Source: Skeletonema tropicum
Taxonomy: Eukaryota; Bacillariophyta; Thalassiosirophyceae; Thalassiosirales; Thalassiosiraceae
Direction of reading: 5' to 3'
Assembly (NCBI GenBank): GCA_037178625.1
Contig: CM074147.1
Location: 1,426,001 to 1,490,000 of the forward strand
Length of the DNA: 64,000 nucleotides
The notes under the pieces were generated by a model. It was given only the letters and a program-made list of their open reading frames with translations, was not told the origin of the DNA and made no database searches. Positions 39,852-50,678 of this stretch are shown one piece after another; position 1 is the stretch's first letter; every line of letters begins with the position of its first letter. A program made the position numbers and the translations under genes.

Positions 39852-41933
39852 ATGAACATGTCAGGCAACTCAATGCAACGAATCACAATCATCGAGAGCC
39901 ACACACCGGCATTTGAGCCAGAGAACAACAAGATGAAGTTAAAGATGGAGATGGTCGGAGTCGGAAATACAACTGCGGAGCAACATGATGGCGATGTCTC
40001 AACAGGAGATGGAGGTTGTGATCACTTGACGTCTGGCAGTACTGCTACTGACACTGCTCACATCGGTGAGAATGAGAATGAGAATGAGGCGATCACACCG
40101 CCACCGCAGGATGATTCGCTCATGCCTCATGATGATTACGATGACAATACATTCGAGGAAAATGACATCGAAAATGATAATAATGAGCGTCAGTCACTCC
40201 GCACACAACGATCTCCTTCAGCAACATCGGATAGAGAAGATACATATCTCCCCAAAGACACCTTCAGCTTCCTCATTTACTCCCATGTATGGAGCGGTAC
40301 CTTCCTCTTGGCCACGTCTGTATTCTTACTTCAGATTGCCATCTATGCTACTCTTGCTGTAGACATAACCGATTTTTCCGATAGATACAATATGTTGAAA
40401 TTCCCAGCCAATGTTGAGAAATCTGTGAGGGTTGCAGAGGCTTTGGCTGGTGTGGTAGCAGTAGTCTTCATTCAAGACGATACTCGCAAAGCGGTGAATT
40501 TACTTCGAGAAGGCTTCAATCAGGATCTACAAGATGCATTTCCGGGGATTACGAGATGGAAATGGGGCCTCTCCATTTTTTTGCGGTTTTTTGAGGGGGC
40601 GTTTGGGATATTCCTTACATTTTTGCTCATCATGCAGTCGACTACAGTTATTGAATTGCTACTAAACTTCACAGCCATGGAGTTTGTCAGTCAACTTGAT
40701 GATGTAGCATTTGTTTTGACAAGGGAGGGATTTTTTGGGAGAGGTTTGAAGGAGGAGGCAAAGAATATCTTGAATAGGTCCTATCCTTCAAGTCTTTCCT
40801 CAGAATCGAGGTGTGCATCAATTGCTGCTGTTTCATACTTTGCTGTTTGGGTAATTTTTTTCTTCAGCATGTACGGTTGGATCAGTTCGAAACAAATGAA
40901 TGGACACTACTTCTGTCTAAATATCTTTGCTCAGTTTGGCGGTGAGGTGATGCCGATACTGGGTACACTTTCCGGATTGTATCACAATAGAAGAGACGCC
41001 TGCTGTCATTATGGCGGACGAGTAAGCTTTTTTAGGGACGGCAAAGATGGAGACGCTTTGTTGGCATATTGCGAAGAAGAGGAGCGATGGACAATCTCTC
41101 TCCCCAATGTCAATGCCATACTGACCAAAGATGACAAAAAATGCGAAGACAATCCTTGCAATGAATACGATCCGTGCAATTGGATCGCGGCGTCCTCTGT
41201 GACCCAAAACTTCGATGTATTGACAACTACAAATTCTGAATGGATTGTAAGAAACGGACCAAAGCGCATCTCCTCTCTATCACAGCACTTTCTAGCATGT
41301 CATGATTGCATTTACACTGATGACTTTTGCGGAGAAGATGAACAGTTTGGAGAATGTAACGCTAATCGTTTCGAGTGGGATGAGCAATGGAATAGTACGT
41401 GCGAATGCAATACCGGTCATTATGGTTTTCAATGCGAGTACCAGCCATGTCAACATTTGGAGATCAGCCAACGTGGTAAAAGTTTTGAAAAACAAGATGG
41501 CGCTTCTAGATTTGCCTCTAACTATTACCGGCTTGAAGGTGTGGAGGCTTACAACCGCCCGGTTTACACAAGCGCAACCCTCGATGAGGATCAGATGATC
41601 AGCGATGGCACTGACATCATATTATTCACGGGTGTACGATGGATCTTGAGCTCCAAGGATTTCTTTCCAGGATTGAAAGACAACAGAAACGTGAGTGAAT
41701 ACTTCTCCCACTTTCATGGGCATTTCACAGATTATAACGCCTCTTATGTTAGTGAGCCAGTTTACATTGGCAAGCTAGATGACGAGGCATCTCCATCAGG
41801 CTTACAATGGCTACATGCCTCTTATTCTGGTGGGGTATCAGATAAAGAATTTGATCAGCGGCTACAGCCTGATTTGCAGATAGGCTCCATCGAGACTGAA
41901 TTCTGCTGTGACGGCTGCAACAATGTTGAATAA
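39852..41933 (+). CDS. Chimeric EGF-family membrane protein, copy 1 (ABCF3-derived N-terminus)
   Basis: From ATG at 39852 the protein is 693 residues. The first ~20 residues (MSGNSMQRI..IESHTPAFEPE) and the 240 bp upstream match the ABCF3 gene's start and promoter at 18.1-18.4 kb. The rest follows the family: acidic Ser-rich region, membrane segments (FLLATSVFLLQIAIYATLAV, IFLTFLLIMQSTTVIELLL, YFAVWVIFFFSMYGWIS), a conserved FVSQLDDVAFVLTREGFFGR motif, and a Cys-rich region with an EGF-like CECNTGHYGFQCEY. It ends early at CCDGCNNVE, before the last EGF module and FG-GAP-like part of the 9491-13495 paralog. Intact frame. Function unknown. Confidence 0.85.
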   Translation: MNMSGNSMQRITIIESHTPAFEPENNKMKLKMEMVGVGNTTAEQHDGDVSTGDGGCDHLTSGSTATDTAHIGENENENEAITPPPQDDSLMPHDDYDDNTFEENDIENDNNERQSLRTQRSPSATSDREDTYLPKDTFSFLIYSHVWSGTFLLATSVFLLQIAIYATLAVDITDFSDRYNMLKFPANVEKSVRVAEALAGVVAVVFIQDDTRKAVNLLREGFNQDLQDAFPGITRWKWGLSIFLRFFEGAFGIFLTFLLIMQSTTVIELLLNFTAMEFVSQLDDVAFVLTREGFFGRGLKEEAKNILNRSYPSSLSSESRCASIAAVSYFAVWVIFFFSMYGWISSKQMNGHYFCLNIFAQFGGEVMPILGTLSGLYHNRRDACCHYGGRVSFFRDGKDGDALLAYCEEEERWTISLPNVNAILTKDDKKCEDNPCNEYDPCNWIAASSVTQNFDVLTTTNSEWIVRNGPKRISSLSQHFLACHDCIYTDDFCGEDEQFGECNANRFEWDEQWNSTCECNTGHYGFQCEYQPCQHLEISQRGKSFEKQDGASRFASNYYRLEGVEAYNRPVYTSATLDEDQMISDGTDIILFTGVRWILSSKDFFPGLKDNRNVSEYFSHFHGHFTDYNASYVSEPVYIGKLDDEASPSGLQWLHASYSGGVSDKEFDQRLQPDLQIGSIETEFCCDGCNNVE

Positions 41934-42069
41934 ATCCTCAATTTCAATGGTTGTCCTGGAGGACGATAGTAATCTGTGTGTTCGCGATAGTTGTTTCGAT
42001 CAATTTAGATTTTGTTTCTTGAACTTCAACGACAAGACAGCTTTCGATAGCAATTCTGAGAAATAACGA

Positions 42070-42718
42070 TAAATTAGTTTGAGCATGTTTTTGCTTCCTT
42101 CGATGCTACATGGTTTGATGCTACATGGTTTCGCTTTCAGTTTTGCCCCATGACCATGACTCCAGCAAACTCCCTCCACCGGTAGCATTGTTTGGTGCAT
42201 TCAGACGCACTACATTTGGGTTTATCTCTGTGGCTCCAACACAATCCTCCTTTCTGCGCATTATTCGTTTACCATTCCTTGCTGCATTGTTTGACATTTC
42301 GAATTTGCCCCATGCGTATAACACAGCCCTTCTTCCGATCAAAGTTGTAATTCCTTCACTGCTGCATTGTTTGACCATTGCCCAACCTTTTGCCCACTCC
42401 TCCTGCTTTAGCTTGATTGTGCACTCTTCCCGCTGCATTGTTTGACCTTTTGCCCTATGCCTTGTGCACACTCCTCCTTTGACATCTCGATTTGTGCATC
42501 CACCGATGCTGCATCGCTTGACCTTTGCCCCATGCCTAATGCACAATCCTCCTTTTTGAGCAAACTTTGTACACTCATCAAACGAACAAATCTTTTGGCT
42601 TCTAGTGGCCCATTATAGTCGGCGTTGATACTAGACAAGCTCACCTTTACCAGCTGTAGCGGCGGCGCCTGCAGCGGCAGTAGTCGATGCGGGTGCGTCA
42701 GGTAGATGATCTTGCCAT
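42070..42718 (-). pseudogene. Zinc-finger gene remnant, copy 1
   Basis: It starts at ATG 42718 in the same context as the gene at 37631 (CTTGCCATGGTTGTTATGAGAACAGGG). Finger-encoding units follow in shifting frames (CSIGGCTNRDVKGGVC, then broken units), with several stops and indels and no RING. It is almost identical to 47755-48403. Confidence 0.85.
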
Positions 42719-42890
42719 GGTTGTTATGAGAACAGGGTTGTGATGAAGCTGATGTTTGTGTTTAAGCAGCTGACATCTTTCTTGGCTTGCCTCTTTGCAC
42801 TGGCGAAAAATGAGAAGGTCCTTCAGCACTGAGGAAGCGGTACAGGTAATCGTCATTGTGAGAAAGATTCGCTCAGCCACGCCAAAAGCC

Positions 42891-42951
42891 AAGCAATGTT
42901 GATGTAAACAGCTCCTGAATACCATCCTAAACTAATCACTTATTTATCTTG

Positions 42952-42987
<36 letters not shown>

Positions 42988-42999
42988 CAATGTTGATGT
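42891..42999 (+). mobile_element. Poly(A) retroposon with 15-bp target-site duplication
   Basis: AAGCAATGTTGATGT occurs at 42891-42905 and again at 42985-42999. Between the two lie ~50 bp of unrelated sequence and a run of 31 A (42956-42986). This is the signature of target-primed retroposition of a short or 5'-truncated RNA. The paralogous locus at 56531-56560 carries the uninterrupted site (GCCAAGCAATGTTGATGTTGCG), i.e. the empty target. Confidence 0.88.
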
Positions 43000-43137
43000 T
43001 GCGTTGGACATTGCAAGCGCAAGCGGTGGAACCATGCAAGAGCTGGGCAGCTATTGGCGCAAGAGATTGGCTAATCATATCTCTGCTTTAATTCTCTAGA
43101 AGCGCCCGTTGCTTTTGTTCGCCTCTATCTACACGGC

Positions 43138-44271
43138 ATGAAACGATTAAAAACAATGATTCTTCCGAGCACAAAACGAAAGATTAACACAAAGCATATA
43201 ATCATTGTGTTGGCGTTACTGACAATCATTCCATTGCTAGTTAACTTCTACGTCCTCTCAATCTTCTTCGAGGGCAGCAATAAACATGATAATCAGAATG
43301 TAGCGCCGTCGGTGGCAGAGTCAACATCCGTGATGCATGATAGTAATCAGAACGAGACAGCGCTCGACTTTGCCATCATCGGATTCAGTAAGACGGGCAC
43401 CACTTTCCTGCACGATATACTGGCTAATCATTCTCAGGTGATCATGTACGATGATGAGTTCTGGGGCGACGGCAATATGCTGAAAATCTGGCTGAACAAA
43501 ACAACCCTGACGGAAAAATCTTTACAAAATGACAAGAATAATAGAGAGCAACCAACAACGAAACGACGGGGGATTAAATGTCCACGAATTGTCAAGGAAA
43601 CATCTCGTCTCAATCAGCTACTCAACAATACATCACGGATAATCGTCGGAATACGACATCCAGTCCACTGGTTCGAAAGTCTGTACAATTACCGCATATG
43701 GCAAAAGCATGAGAAGCAACGACACAAGATGAAACCGCCACTACGATACCTTCACAATAATCGGACCGATTGGCTAGGTCTATCTACAGGAGCGGCACGG
43801 TTTGATCTGTACCTCAAACAACTTGGTAAAGTCCCCTTGTCAACTGATGAATTGCAGCATATGAGACGAGTGAATAAAGTAGATGGGGTGATGCAATCCA
43901 CAACACATCATGAGCAACATCCAATCAAGATATTTTTGTATTCCATGGAACAAATCAAAGACAGCAATACACAACGACGACTGCAGTTTCAACAGACTCT
44001 ACAACAATTCCTCAATTTGGACACTCCACTACACGATCTTGCATCCAAAGAAAAAGTCAATGTCAACAATTTTGTACACTCCGAGAATATTGACATTTGT
44101 GAGGAGCAATTCAGAGATATTCGAAATACATTAGTGTGGCAGGGAAGGCATGCAAGTGAGTGGATACGGAATAAGTTTATGAAGAGTGAGGATGTGGTTG
44201 TGAGTGATGTGGGGTTTATGAATGAGGTTTTGGGGGAGTGGGGTGTTGATCCTTGTGATGAGAAGAAATGA
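43138..44271 (+). CDS. Type II Golgi-type sulfotransferase, copy 2
   Basis: The gene gives 377 residues from ATG at 43138 (MKRLKTMILPSTKRKINTKH). It has the same anchor, PAPS loop FSKTGTTFLHDIL and 3'-phosphate motif RIIVGIRHPVHWFESLYNYR as copies 1 and 3, and only a handful of residue differences from copy 3. Intact. The ~150 bp upstream are shared with copies 1 and 3. Confidence 0.87.
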   Translation: MKRLKTMILPSTKRKINTKHIIIVLALLTIIPLLVNFYVLSIFFEGSNKHDNQNVAPSVAESTSVMHDSNQNETALDFAIIGFSKTGTTFLHDILANHSQVIMYDDEFWGDGNMLKIWLNKTTLTEKSLQNDKNNREQPTTKRRGIKCPRIVKETSRLNQLLNNTSRIIVGIRHPVHWFESLYNYRIWQKHEKQRHKMKPPLRYLHNNRTDWLGLSTGAARFDLYLKQLGKVPLSTDELQHMRRVNKVDGVMQSTTHHEQHPIKIFLYSMEQIKDSNTQRRLQFQQTLQQFLNLDTPLHDLASKEKVNVNNFVHSENIDICEEQFRDIRNTLVWQGRHASEWIRNKFMKSEDVVVSDVGFMNEVLGEWGVDPCDEKK

Positions 44272-44313
44272 TTTGTTGAGGTAATTGATTAAGTAGTGAT
44301 GAGTGCTATGTGA

Positions 44314-44722
44314 TTAAGATGAAGACTTCTTCTTCCCGGCGGATAGCTTTGCTTTGTTCTCCGTGTACTTTAGACAACCATCCTTATGATTAGGCCAAGC
44401 AGCCTCCTGGCATTGCCTGCTACAATAATTTGTCTGACGACATCGTGTGCAGTACAACATCGTCTTTCGTTCCACCACCCTACCCGGCACAGGACAAGAT
44501 GTGTTACAACAGTAACCCAACTTTGTAATGGACTTGACTTCCTCATATTTCTCATCCAAACACTTACACGGGATACGCTGCCGAAAGTATTTCACCAACG
44601 TATTCATATCCCCAATGAGAAGCTCCACCATCTTGGCAGGAATGATTTCCGGTTGATTCCTCTTTCTCATTGCGAGTTGTTGTTCAAAGTGATTGGCCAG
44701 TACACCGGAGTGACGGGCATTT
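44314..44722 (-). pseudogene. MYND-finger gene, 3' part, copy 2
   Basis: It matches the last ~135 codons of the gene at 57866-58735, including the MYND finger (CCNTSC...MLYCTRCRQTNYCSRQCQ). Near 44720 it switches abruptly into zinc-finger pseudogene sequence (GCGTATAACACAGCCC, as at 42307). The 5' half and start are missing. Confidence 0.85.
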
Positions 44723-45020
44723 ATACATGCGTATAACACAGCCCTTCTTCCGATCAAACTTGTAATTCCTTCACTGCTGCATTGTTTGACCGTTGCCCAA
44801 CCTTTTGCCCACTCCTCCTGCTTTAGCTTGATTGTCCACTCTTCTTGCTGCATTGTTTGACCTTTTGCCCATGCCTTGTGCACACTCCTCCTTTGACATC
44901 TCGATTTGTGCATCCACCGATGCTGCATTGTTTGACCTTTGCTCCATGCTCAACGCACACTCATCCTATTCTAGCCAACTTCTCACACCCAGGATTACGC
45001 ATTTCCTATCTGGCATGATG
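44723..45020 (-). pseudogene. Zinc-finger gene remnant (hybrid of the 42.3-kb and 17.7-kb types)
   Basis: The left part repeats 42305-42530. The right part matches the start of the 12-finger gene (ATGCCAGATAGGAAATGCG against ATGCCAAATAAGAAATGTCG) but with one base lost and a stop in the first finger. It is followed by the copied divergent promoter (45230-45566). Confidence 0.75.
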
Positions 45021-45566
45021 AAATATTAGCGAATGAGGTTGTCAGCACTTCTTCTTTGATGATGTTTATATTGAAGTTGGAGCAGAAGGATGTATTGTTA
45101 TTGATTGTTTTCGGACCTCGTTTAAAATGTCACTGCTGGGTAATAAATACTTGCTCACAATATGCGGCGCTGCTGTAATGTCGGAAGAAGCAGCGCAGTA
45201 GCAGTAGATGAAACTGAAGGCCAGTGGACAAAGATAGTAGTTTAATCATCTACAAGCGATATTTTTTTTACAGTAGCGTGGACATCATGTTTGATAAATA
45301 GAGCTCCTTGCACTTGGCTTCTTTGAGGTGTGAAAAGGTGTCAATTCTTCTTCAATCTTTCTGTCACCAGTCCGAGCGGTATTTGCAAATGTCAGTCGTG
45401 AACCTGCCTCCATCCGATATCGAGCGAGACGTGCACCACAAGACCAAGATTAGCACATCGATCCGTGTCGTGCTTCTTCTGCTTCTCACGCAAACCCACC
45501 ATGTTAACATTACATTGGGGACATAAGCATAAAACACAGAGCACCATCACATGCAAAGCTGAAAAC
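45021..45566. promoter_or_regulatory. Duplicate of the zinc-finger/ABCF3 divergent promoter
   Basis: From about 45260 the sequence follows 18040-18321 block by block (CAGTAGCGTGGACATCATG, CTTGGCTTCTTTGAGGTGTG, AATTCTTCTTCAATCTTTC, GAGACGTGCACCA, TGCAAAGCTGAAAACATG). It now drives the EGF-family copy 2. Confidence 0.75.
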
Positions 45567-47618
45567 ATGAACATGTCAGGCAACTCAATGCAACGAATCA
45601 CAATCATCGAGAGCCACACACCGGCATTTGAGCCAGAGAACATCAGAGTCGGAAATACAACTGCGGAGCAACATGATGGCGATGTCTCAACAGGAGATGG
45701 AGGTTATGATCACTTGACGTCTGGCAGTACTGCTACTGACACTGCTCACACCGGTGAGAATGAGAATGAGAATGAGGCGATCACACCGCCACCGCAGGAT
45801 GATTCGCTCATGCCTCATGATGATTACGATGACACATTCGAGGAAAATGACATCGAAAATGATAATAATGAGCGTCAGTCACTCCGCACACAACGATCTC
45901 CTTCAGCACCATCCGATAGAGACGATACATATCTCCCCGAAGACACCTTCAGCTTCATCATTTACTCCCATGTATGGAGCGGTACCTTCCTCTTGGCCAC
46001 GTCTGTATTCTTATTTCAGATTGCCATCTATGCTACTCTTGCTGTAGACATAACCGATTTTTCCGATAGATACAATATGTTGAAATTCCCAGCCAATGTT
46101 GAGAAATCTGTGAGGGTTGCAGAGGCTTTGGCTGGTGTGGTAGCAGTAGTCTTCATTCAAGACGATACTCGCAAAGCGGTGAATTTACTTCGAGAAGGCT
46201 TCAATCAGGATCTACAAGATGCATTTCCGGGGATTACGAGATGGAAATGGGGCCTCTCCATTTTTTTGCGTTTTTTTTAGGGGGCGTTTGGGATATTCCT
46301 TACATTTTTGCTCATCATGCAGTCGACTACAGTTATTGAATTGCTACTAAACTTCACAGCCATGGAGTTTGTCAGTCAACTTGATGATGTAGCATTTGTT
46401 TTGACAAGGGAGGGATTTTTTGGGAGAGGTTTGAAGGAGGAGGCGAAGAATATCTTGAATAGGTCCTATCCTTCAAGTCTTTCCTCAGAATCGAGGTGTG
46501 CATCAATTGCTGCTGTTTCATACTTTGCTGTTTGGGTAATTTTTTTCTTCAGCATGTACGGTTGGATCAGTTCGAAACAAATGAATGGACACTACTTCTG
46601 TCTAAATATCTTTGCTCAGTTTGGCGGTGAGGTGATGCCGATACTGGGTACACTTTCCGGATTGTATCACAATAGAAGAGACGCCTGCTGTCATTATGGC
46701 GGACGAGTAAGCTTTTTTAGGGACGGCAAAGATGGAGACGCTTTGTTGGCATATTGCGAAGAAGAGGAGCGATGGACAATCTCTCTCCCCAATGTCAATG
46801 CCATACTGACCAAAGATGACAAAAAATGCGAAGACAATCCTTGCAATGAATACGATCCGTGCAATTGGATCGCGGCGTCCTCTGTGACCCAAAACTTCGA
46901 TGTATTGACAACTACAAATTCTGAATGGATTGTAAGAAACGGACCAAAGCGCATCTCCTCTCTATCACAGCACTTTCTAGCATGTCATGATTGCATTTAC
47001 ACTGATGACTTTTGCGGAGAAGATGAACAGTTTGGAGAATGTAACGCTAATCGTTTCGAGTGGGATGAGCAATGGAATAGTACGTGCGAATGCAATACCG
47101 GTCATTATGGTTTTCAATGCGAGTACCAGCCATGTCAACATTTGGAGATCAGCCAACGTGGTAAAAGTTTTGAAAAACAAGATGGCGCTTCTAGATTTGC
47201 CTCCAAATATTATCGGCTTGAAGGTGTAGAGGCTTACAACCGCCCGGTTTACACAAGCGCAACCCTCGATGAGGATCAGATGATCAGCGATGGCACTGAC
47301 ATCATATTATTCACGGGTGTACGATGGATCTTGAGCTCCAAGGATTTCTTTCCAGGATTGAAAGACAACAGAAACGTGAGTGAATACTTCTCCCACTTTC
47401 ATGGGCATTTCACAGATTATAACGCCTCTTATGTTAGTGAGCCAGTTTACATTGGCAAGCTAGATGACGAGGCATCTCCATCAGGCTTACAATGGCTACA
47501 TGCCTCTTATTCTGGTGGGGTATCAGATAAAGAATTTGATCAGCGGCTACAGCCTGATTTGCAGATAGGCTCCATCGAGACTGAATTCTGCTGTGACGGC
47601 TGCAACAATGTTGAATAA
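45567..47618 (+). pseudogene. Chimeric EGF-family membrane protein, copy 2, one nonsense codon
   Basis: This copy is nearly identical to 39852-41933, with a 30-bp deletion after FEPEN. It has one lesion: in SIFLRFFEGAFG the Glu codon GAG is TAG (46278-46280), next to a second G-to-T change. The frame then stays open from there to the normal stop at 47618. The break falls inside a membrane segment, so the truncated product (238 residues) would lose the ectodomain. The loss looks recent. Confidence 0.87.
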
Positions 47619-47754
47619 ATCCTCAATTTCAATGGTTGTCCTGGAGGACGATAGTAATCTGTGTGTTCGCGATAGTTGTTTCGATCAATTTAGATTTTGT
47701 TTCTTGAACTTCAACGACAAGACAGCTTTCGATAGCAATTCTGAGCAATAACGA

Positions 47755-48403
47755 TAAATTAGTTTGAGCATGTTTTTGCTTCCTTCGATGCTACATGGTT
47801 TGATGCTACATGGTTTCGCTTTCAGTTTTGCCCCATGACCATGACTCCAGCAAACTCCCTCCACCGGTAGCATTGTTTGGTGCATTCAGACGCACTACAT
47901 TTGGGTTTATCTCTGTGGCTCCAACACAATCCTCCTTTCTGCGCATTATTCGTTTACCATTCCTTGCTGCATTGTTTGACATTTCGAATTTGCCCCATGC
48001 GTATAACACAGCCCTTCTTCCGATCAAAGTTGTAATTCCTTCACTGCTGCATTGTTTGACCATTGCCCAACCTTTTGCCCACTCCTCCTGCTTTAGCTTG
48101 ATTGTGCACTCTTCCCGCTGCATTGTTTGACCTTTTGCCCTATGCCTTGTGCACACTCCTCCTTTGACATCTCGATTTGTGCATCCACCGATGCTGCATC
48201 GCTTGACCTTTGCCCCATGCCTAATGCACAATCCTCCTTTTTGAGCAAACTTTGTACACTCATCAAACGAACAAATCTTTTGGCTTCTAGTGGCCCATTA
48301 TAGTCGGCGTTGATACTAGACAAGCTCACCTTTACCAGCTGTAGCGGCGGCGCCTGCAGCGGCAGTAGTCGATGCGGGTGCGTCAGGTAGATGATCTTGC
48401 CAT
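47755..48403 (-). pseudogene. Zinc-finger gene remnant, copy 2
   Basis: It is a near-exact duplicate of 42070-42718 at an offset of 5685 bp, with the same frameshifts. The duplicated block continues to 48572 (GCCACGCCAAAA), where the nested insertion begins. Confidence 0.85.
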
Positions 48404-48578
48404 GGTTGTTATGAGAACAGGGTTGTGATGAAGCTGATGTTTGTGTTTAAGCAGCTGACATCTTTCTTGGCTTGCCTCTTTGCACTGGCGAAAAATGAGA
48501 AGGTCCTTCAGCACTGAGGAAGCGGTACAGGTAATCGTCATTGTGAGAAAGATTCGCTCAGCCACGCCAAAACACACC

Positions 48579-48769
48579 ATTTTCCTGCGGAAAACCGGCG
48601 TCGCGCCTTGGTCCTCCTGTGTGGTCTGTCACGCTAGAAAAAGAGGTACTAGAGCTGCTTATTGCAGACTACGTTATGTGTATGCAAAGATGTCTCTAGT
48701 AATCAGGTACAAACTACTCTAAGTTTGGACCCAGCCTCGAAAGCCGAAGTAAATTCGGCAGTGTCAGCC
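48579..48769 (-). repeat. Split direct repeat B2
   Basis: 191 bp starting ATTTTCCTGCGGAAAACCGG, identical by eye to 48988-49178. Confidence 0.9.
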
Positions 48770-48802
48770 GGGTCGGGTGGGTGGGAAAAAAAGATGAACA
48801 GC

Positions 48803-48988
48803 TATAGGATTGTTCTACACGATATTGGTGCTTGATGAACAATGTCCATGGCTGTTCTCTCTCTCTCAACATCCCTTCTGTCTGTCCCTAACGACCAGAG
48901 CGATGCGAGAAGCCGGAAGAAAGACAAGGAGAAGGAGAAAGACAGGTGTGACGAGATCCGATTTCGTGCGGGCCAAGTCTACCTGTGA
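48803..48988 (-). repeat. Split direct repeat A2
   Basis: Starts TATAGGATTGTTCTACACG; the same as 54039-54218 apart from a 6-bp extra unit in a GGAGAA stretch. It abuts repeat B1 at 48988. Confidence 0.9.
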
Positions 48989-49178
48989 TTTTCCTGCGGA
49001 AAACCGGCGTCGCGCCTTGGTCCTCCTGTGTGGTCTGTCACGCTAGAAAAAGAGGTACTAGAGCTGCTTATTGCAGACTACGTTATGTGTATGCAAAGAT
49101 GTCTCTAGTAATCAGGTACAAACTACTCTAAGTTTGGACCCAGCCTCGAAAGCCGAAGTAAATTCGGCAGTGTCAGCC
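48988..49178 (-). repeat. Split direct repeat B1
   Basis: Second copy of the 191-bp repeat, directly downstream of the recombinase gene's stop in minus-strand terms. Confidence 0.9.
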
Positions 49179-49313
49179 ACCATGAGAGATGTGATGACAC
49201 GAGGTGTGAAGAATGTCGAATACTTCGTGTCAACACAAAGACGACGAATGAACGTAGGGAATAGGCGTGAAATGACCACACAGAGGAACATGGTGTAAAA
49301 AAAGAAGCGCACC

Positions 49314-50678
49314 TCATTCCGCTCGGGTTAGAGCAGAGTGTTTGGTATAAGCCAGCTCATGAGGTTCGGGATCTCGATAGCGTTTGCCGTCCGTAGTAGG
49401 CAGAGGAGGGAGATTGATATTAGATATCTGCATTGCAGCAGTATGTTGATCTGCCGAGTAGAATGAATTGCGGAGATACATCAGGAATGTGTTGCTTTTC
49501 CAGCGAAGGCGGGTTTGGATGTAGGAATCGGACATATTGGCCCTGTGAAGAATATTCGCTGCCGTGACACGAATAGAATGACACGTCCAGTTAAGGAGAG
49601 ATTTGTCGGTAGGACTAAGGTTGAAGGTTGTTTGAGCGGAACCCCGAATGAATTTCGCCACTTGTGAAGCCCTGATAAGGGCATAACCCGTAGGAGAGGA
49701 AGGGTCTGCGTACACTGCTAATGGGATAGAAGCAGAGACGTTGAGAGCAGACGCTCGAAGCGCAATACGAAATGCTGCTAGAACCGGACAAACTGAAGGA
49801 CGTTCATAATCTCGTTTGTAAGGTATAACTTGGCCATTGTCCTTGTTCGTTTGAAAACGCCAACAAATCTTGACTCCGTCCACCACAGTAACGTGAGCCG
49901 GAGTCAAATTATAAATGCGATGGCCAGACTTATCAAAGAATCGAAAATCCTCCCCTATAAATGCCTTTGGTTGAGGTGTGTCCTGAGCAATTGTGGGTTC
50001 GGTCATTTCGATGCCTGGACCGTCCTGACACCACTCACTGCGACGTGCCCCCGTGAAGCGGCCAAGCAAAATCCAATCCAGTATAGAGGACTCTAACGAA
50101 TGAGGTTGCTGGAGACGGACTAACTTCAACATATTGGCTAGCATAGAGTCGTAAATCGTCTCTTTCCGATTCTTGACAGATTCGTATGACTTGACAGCTT
50201 GCAGAAGAGGAGTGACCAAGTCCTCCTTCACGAAGATTGGGTCCGTTGGGTCAGGTAGATTTCTATTACTGTGAAGACCGATCGCAGCAGAGAGATATCC
50301 GCGAAGGGTAGCGTGCTTGATGCGAATAGACTTGATGGTATTGCCTTGGATAAGATGGACGGTATAACATGCAAGGAGGAGATGGCGAGCCTCAAGAGGG
50401 GCCGATTCCATGCATGGATCCTTAACATCGACCATTTCACAAAACTTCAGGTAGTGAATGATCCTGGATTTTCGAGTACGATGCGGTTTAGACGCAGTGG
50501 ATCGACGAGTTTCCCTTTCAATAGTTGCCCTGTCGATAATGTCTCTGTAATGACGGAGAGACGCTCTTGACCTGGCTGAAAACTCTAAAACATTGATGCG
50601 GATGAGATCCGGATCCGGATGATTATGATAGAAAACACACCCAAATTTCGTCGCTCCATGCCAGAAAGGTTGGATCAA
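49314..50678 (-). CDS. Tyrosine recombinase (YR integrase) of the nested element
   Basis: The open frame has 454 codons and ends with TGA/TAG-side sequence near 49314. Its 5' limit is uncertain because the frame begins from TTG and runs openly ~25 codons further, with the first internal ATG at about residue 82. The C-terminal catalytic domain shows the expected residues: Arg in LLGRFTGARRSEW, His-x-x-Arg in CHSIRVTAANILHRA, Trp in TRLRWKS and the nucleophile Tyr in FLMYLRNSFY. The N-terminal part (LRHYRDIIDRA, ITHYLKF-like helices) fits a SAM-like core-binding domain. The enzyme would integrate circular DNA of the element. It appears intact over the catalytic part. Confidence 0.85.
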   Translation of the reverse strand: MIQPFWHGATKFGCVFYHNHPDPDLIRINVLEFSARSRASLRHYRDIIDRATIERETRRSTASKPHRTRKSRIIHYLKFCEMVDVKDPCMESAPLEARHLLLACYTVHLIQGNTIKSIRIKHATLRGYLSAAIGLHSNRNLPDPTDPIFVKEDLVTPLLQAVKSYESVKNRKETIYDSMLANMLKLVRLQQPHSLESSILDWILLGRFTGARRSEWCQDGPGIEMTEPTIAQDTPQPKAFIGEDFRFFDKSGHRIYNLTPAHVTVVDGVKICWRFQTNKDNGQVIPYKRDYERPSVCPVLAAFRIALRASALNVSASIPLAVYADPSSPTGYALIRASQVAKFIRGSAQTTFNLSPTDKSLLNWTCHSIRVTAANILHRANMSDSYIQTRLRWKSNTFLMYLRNSFYSADQHTAAMQISNINLPPLPTTDGKRYRDPEPHELAYTKHSALTRAE

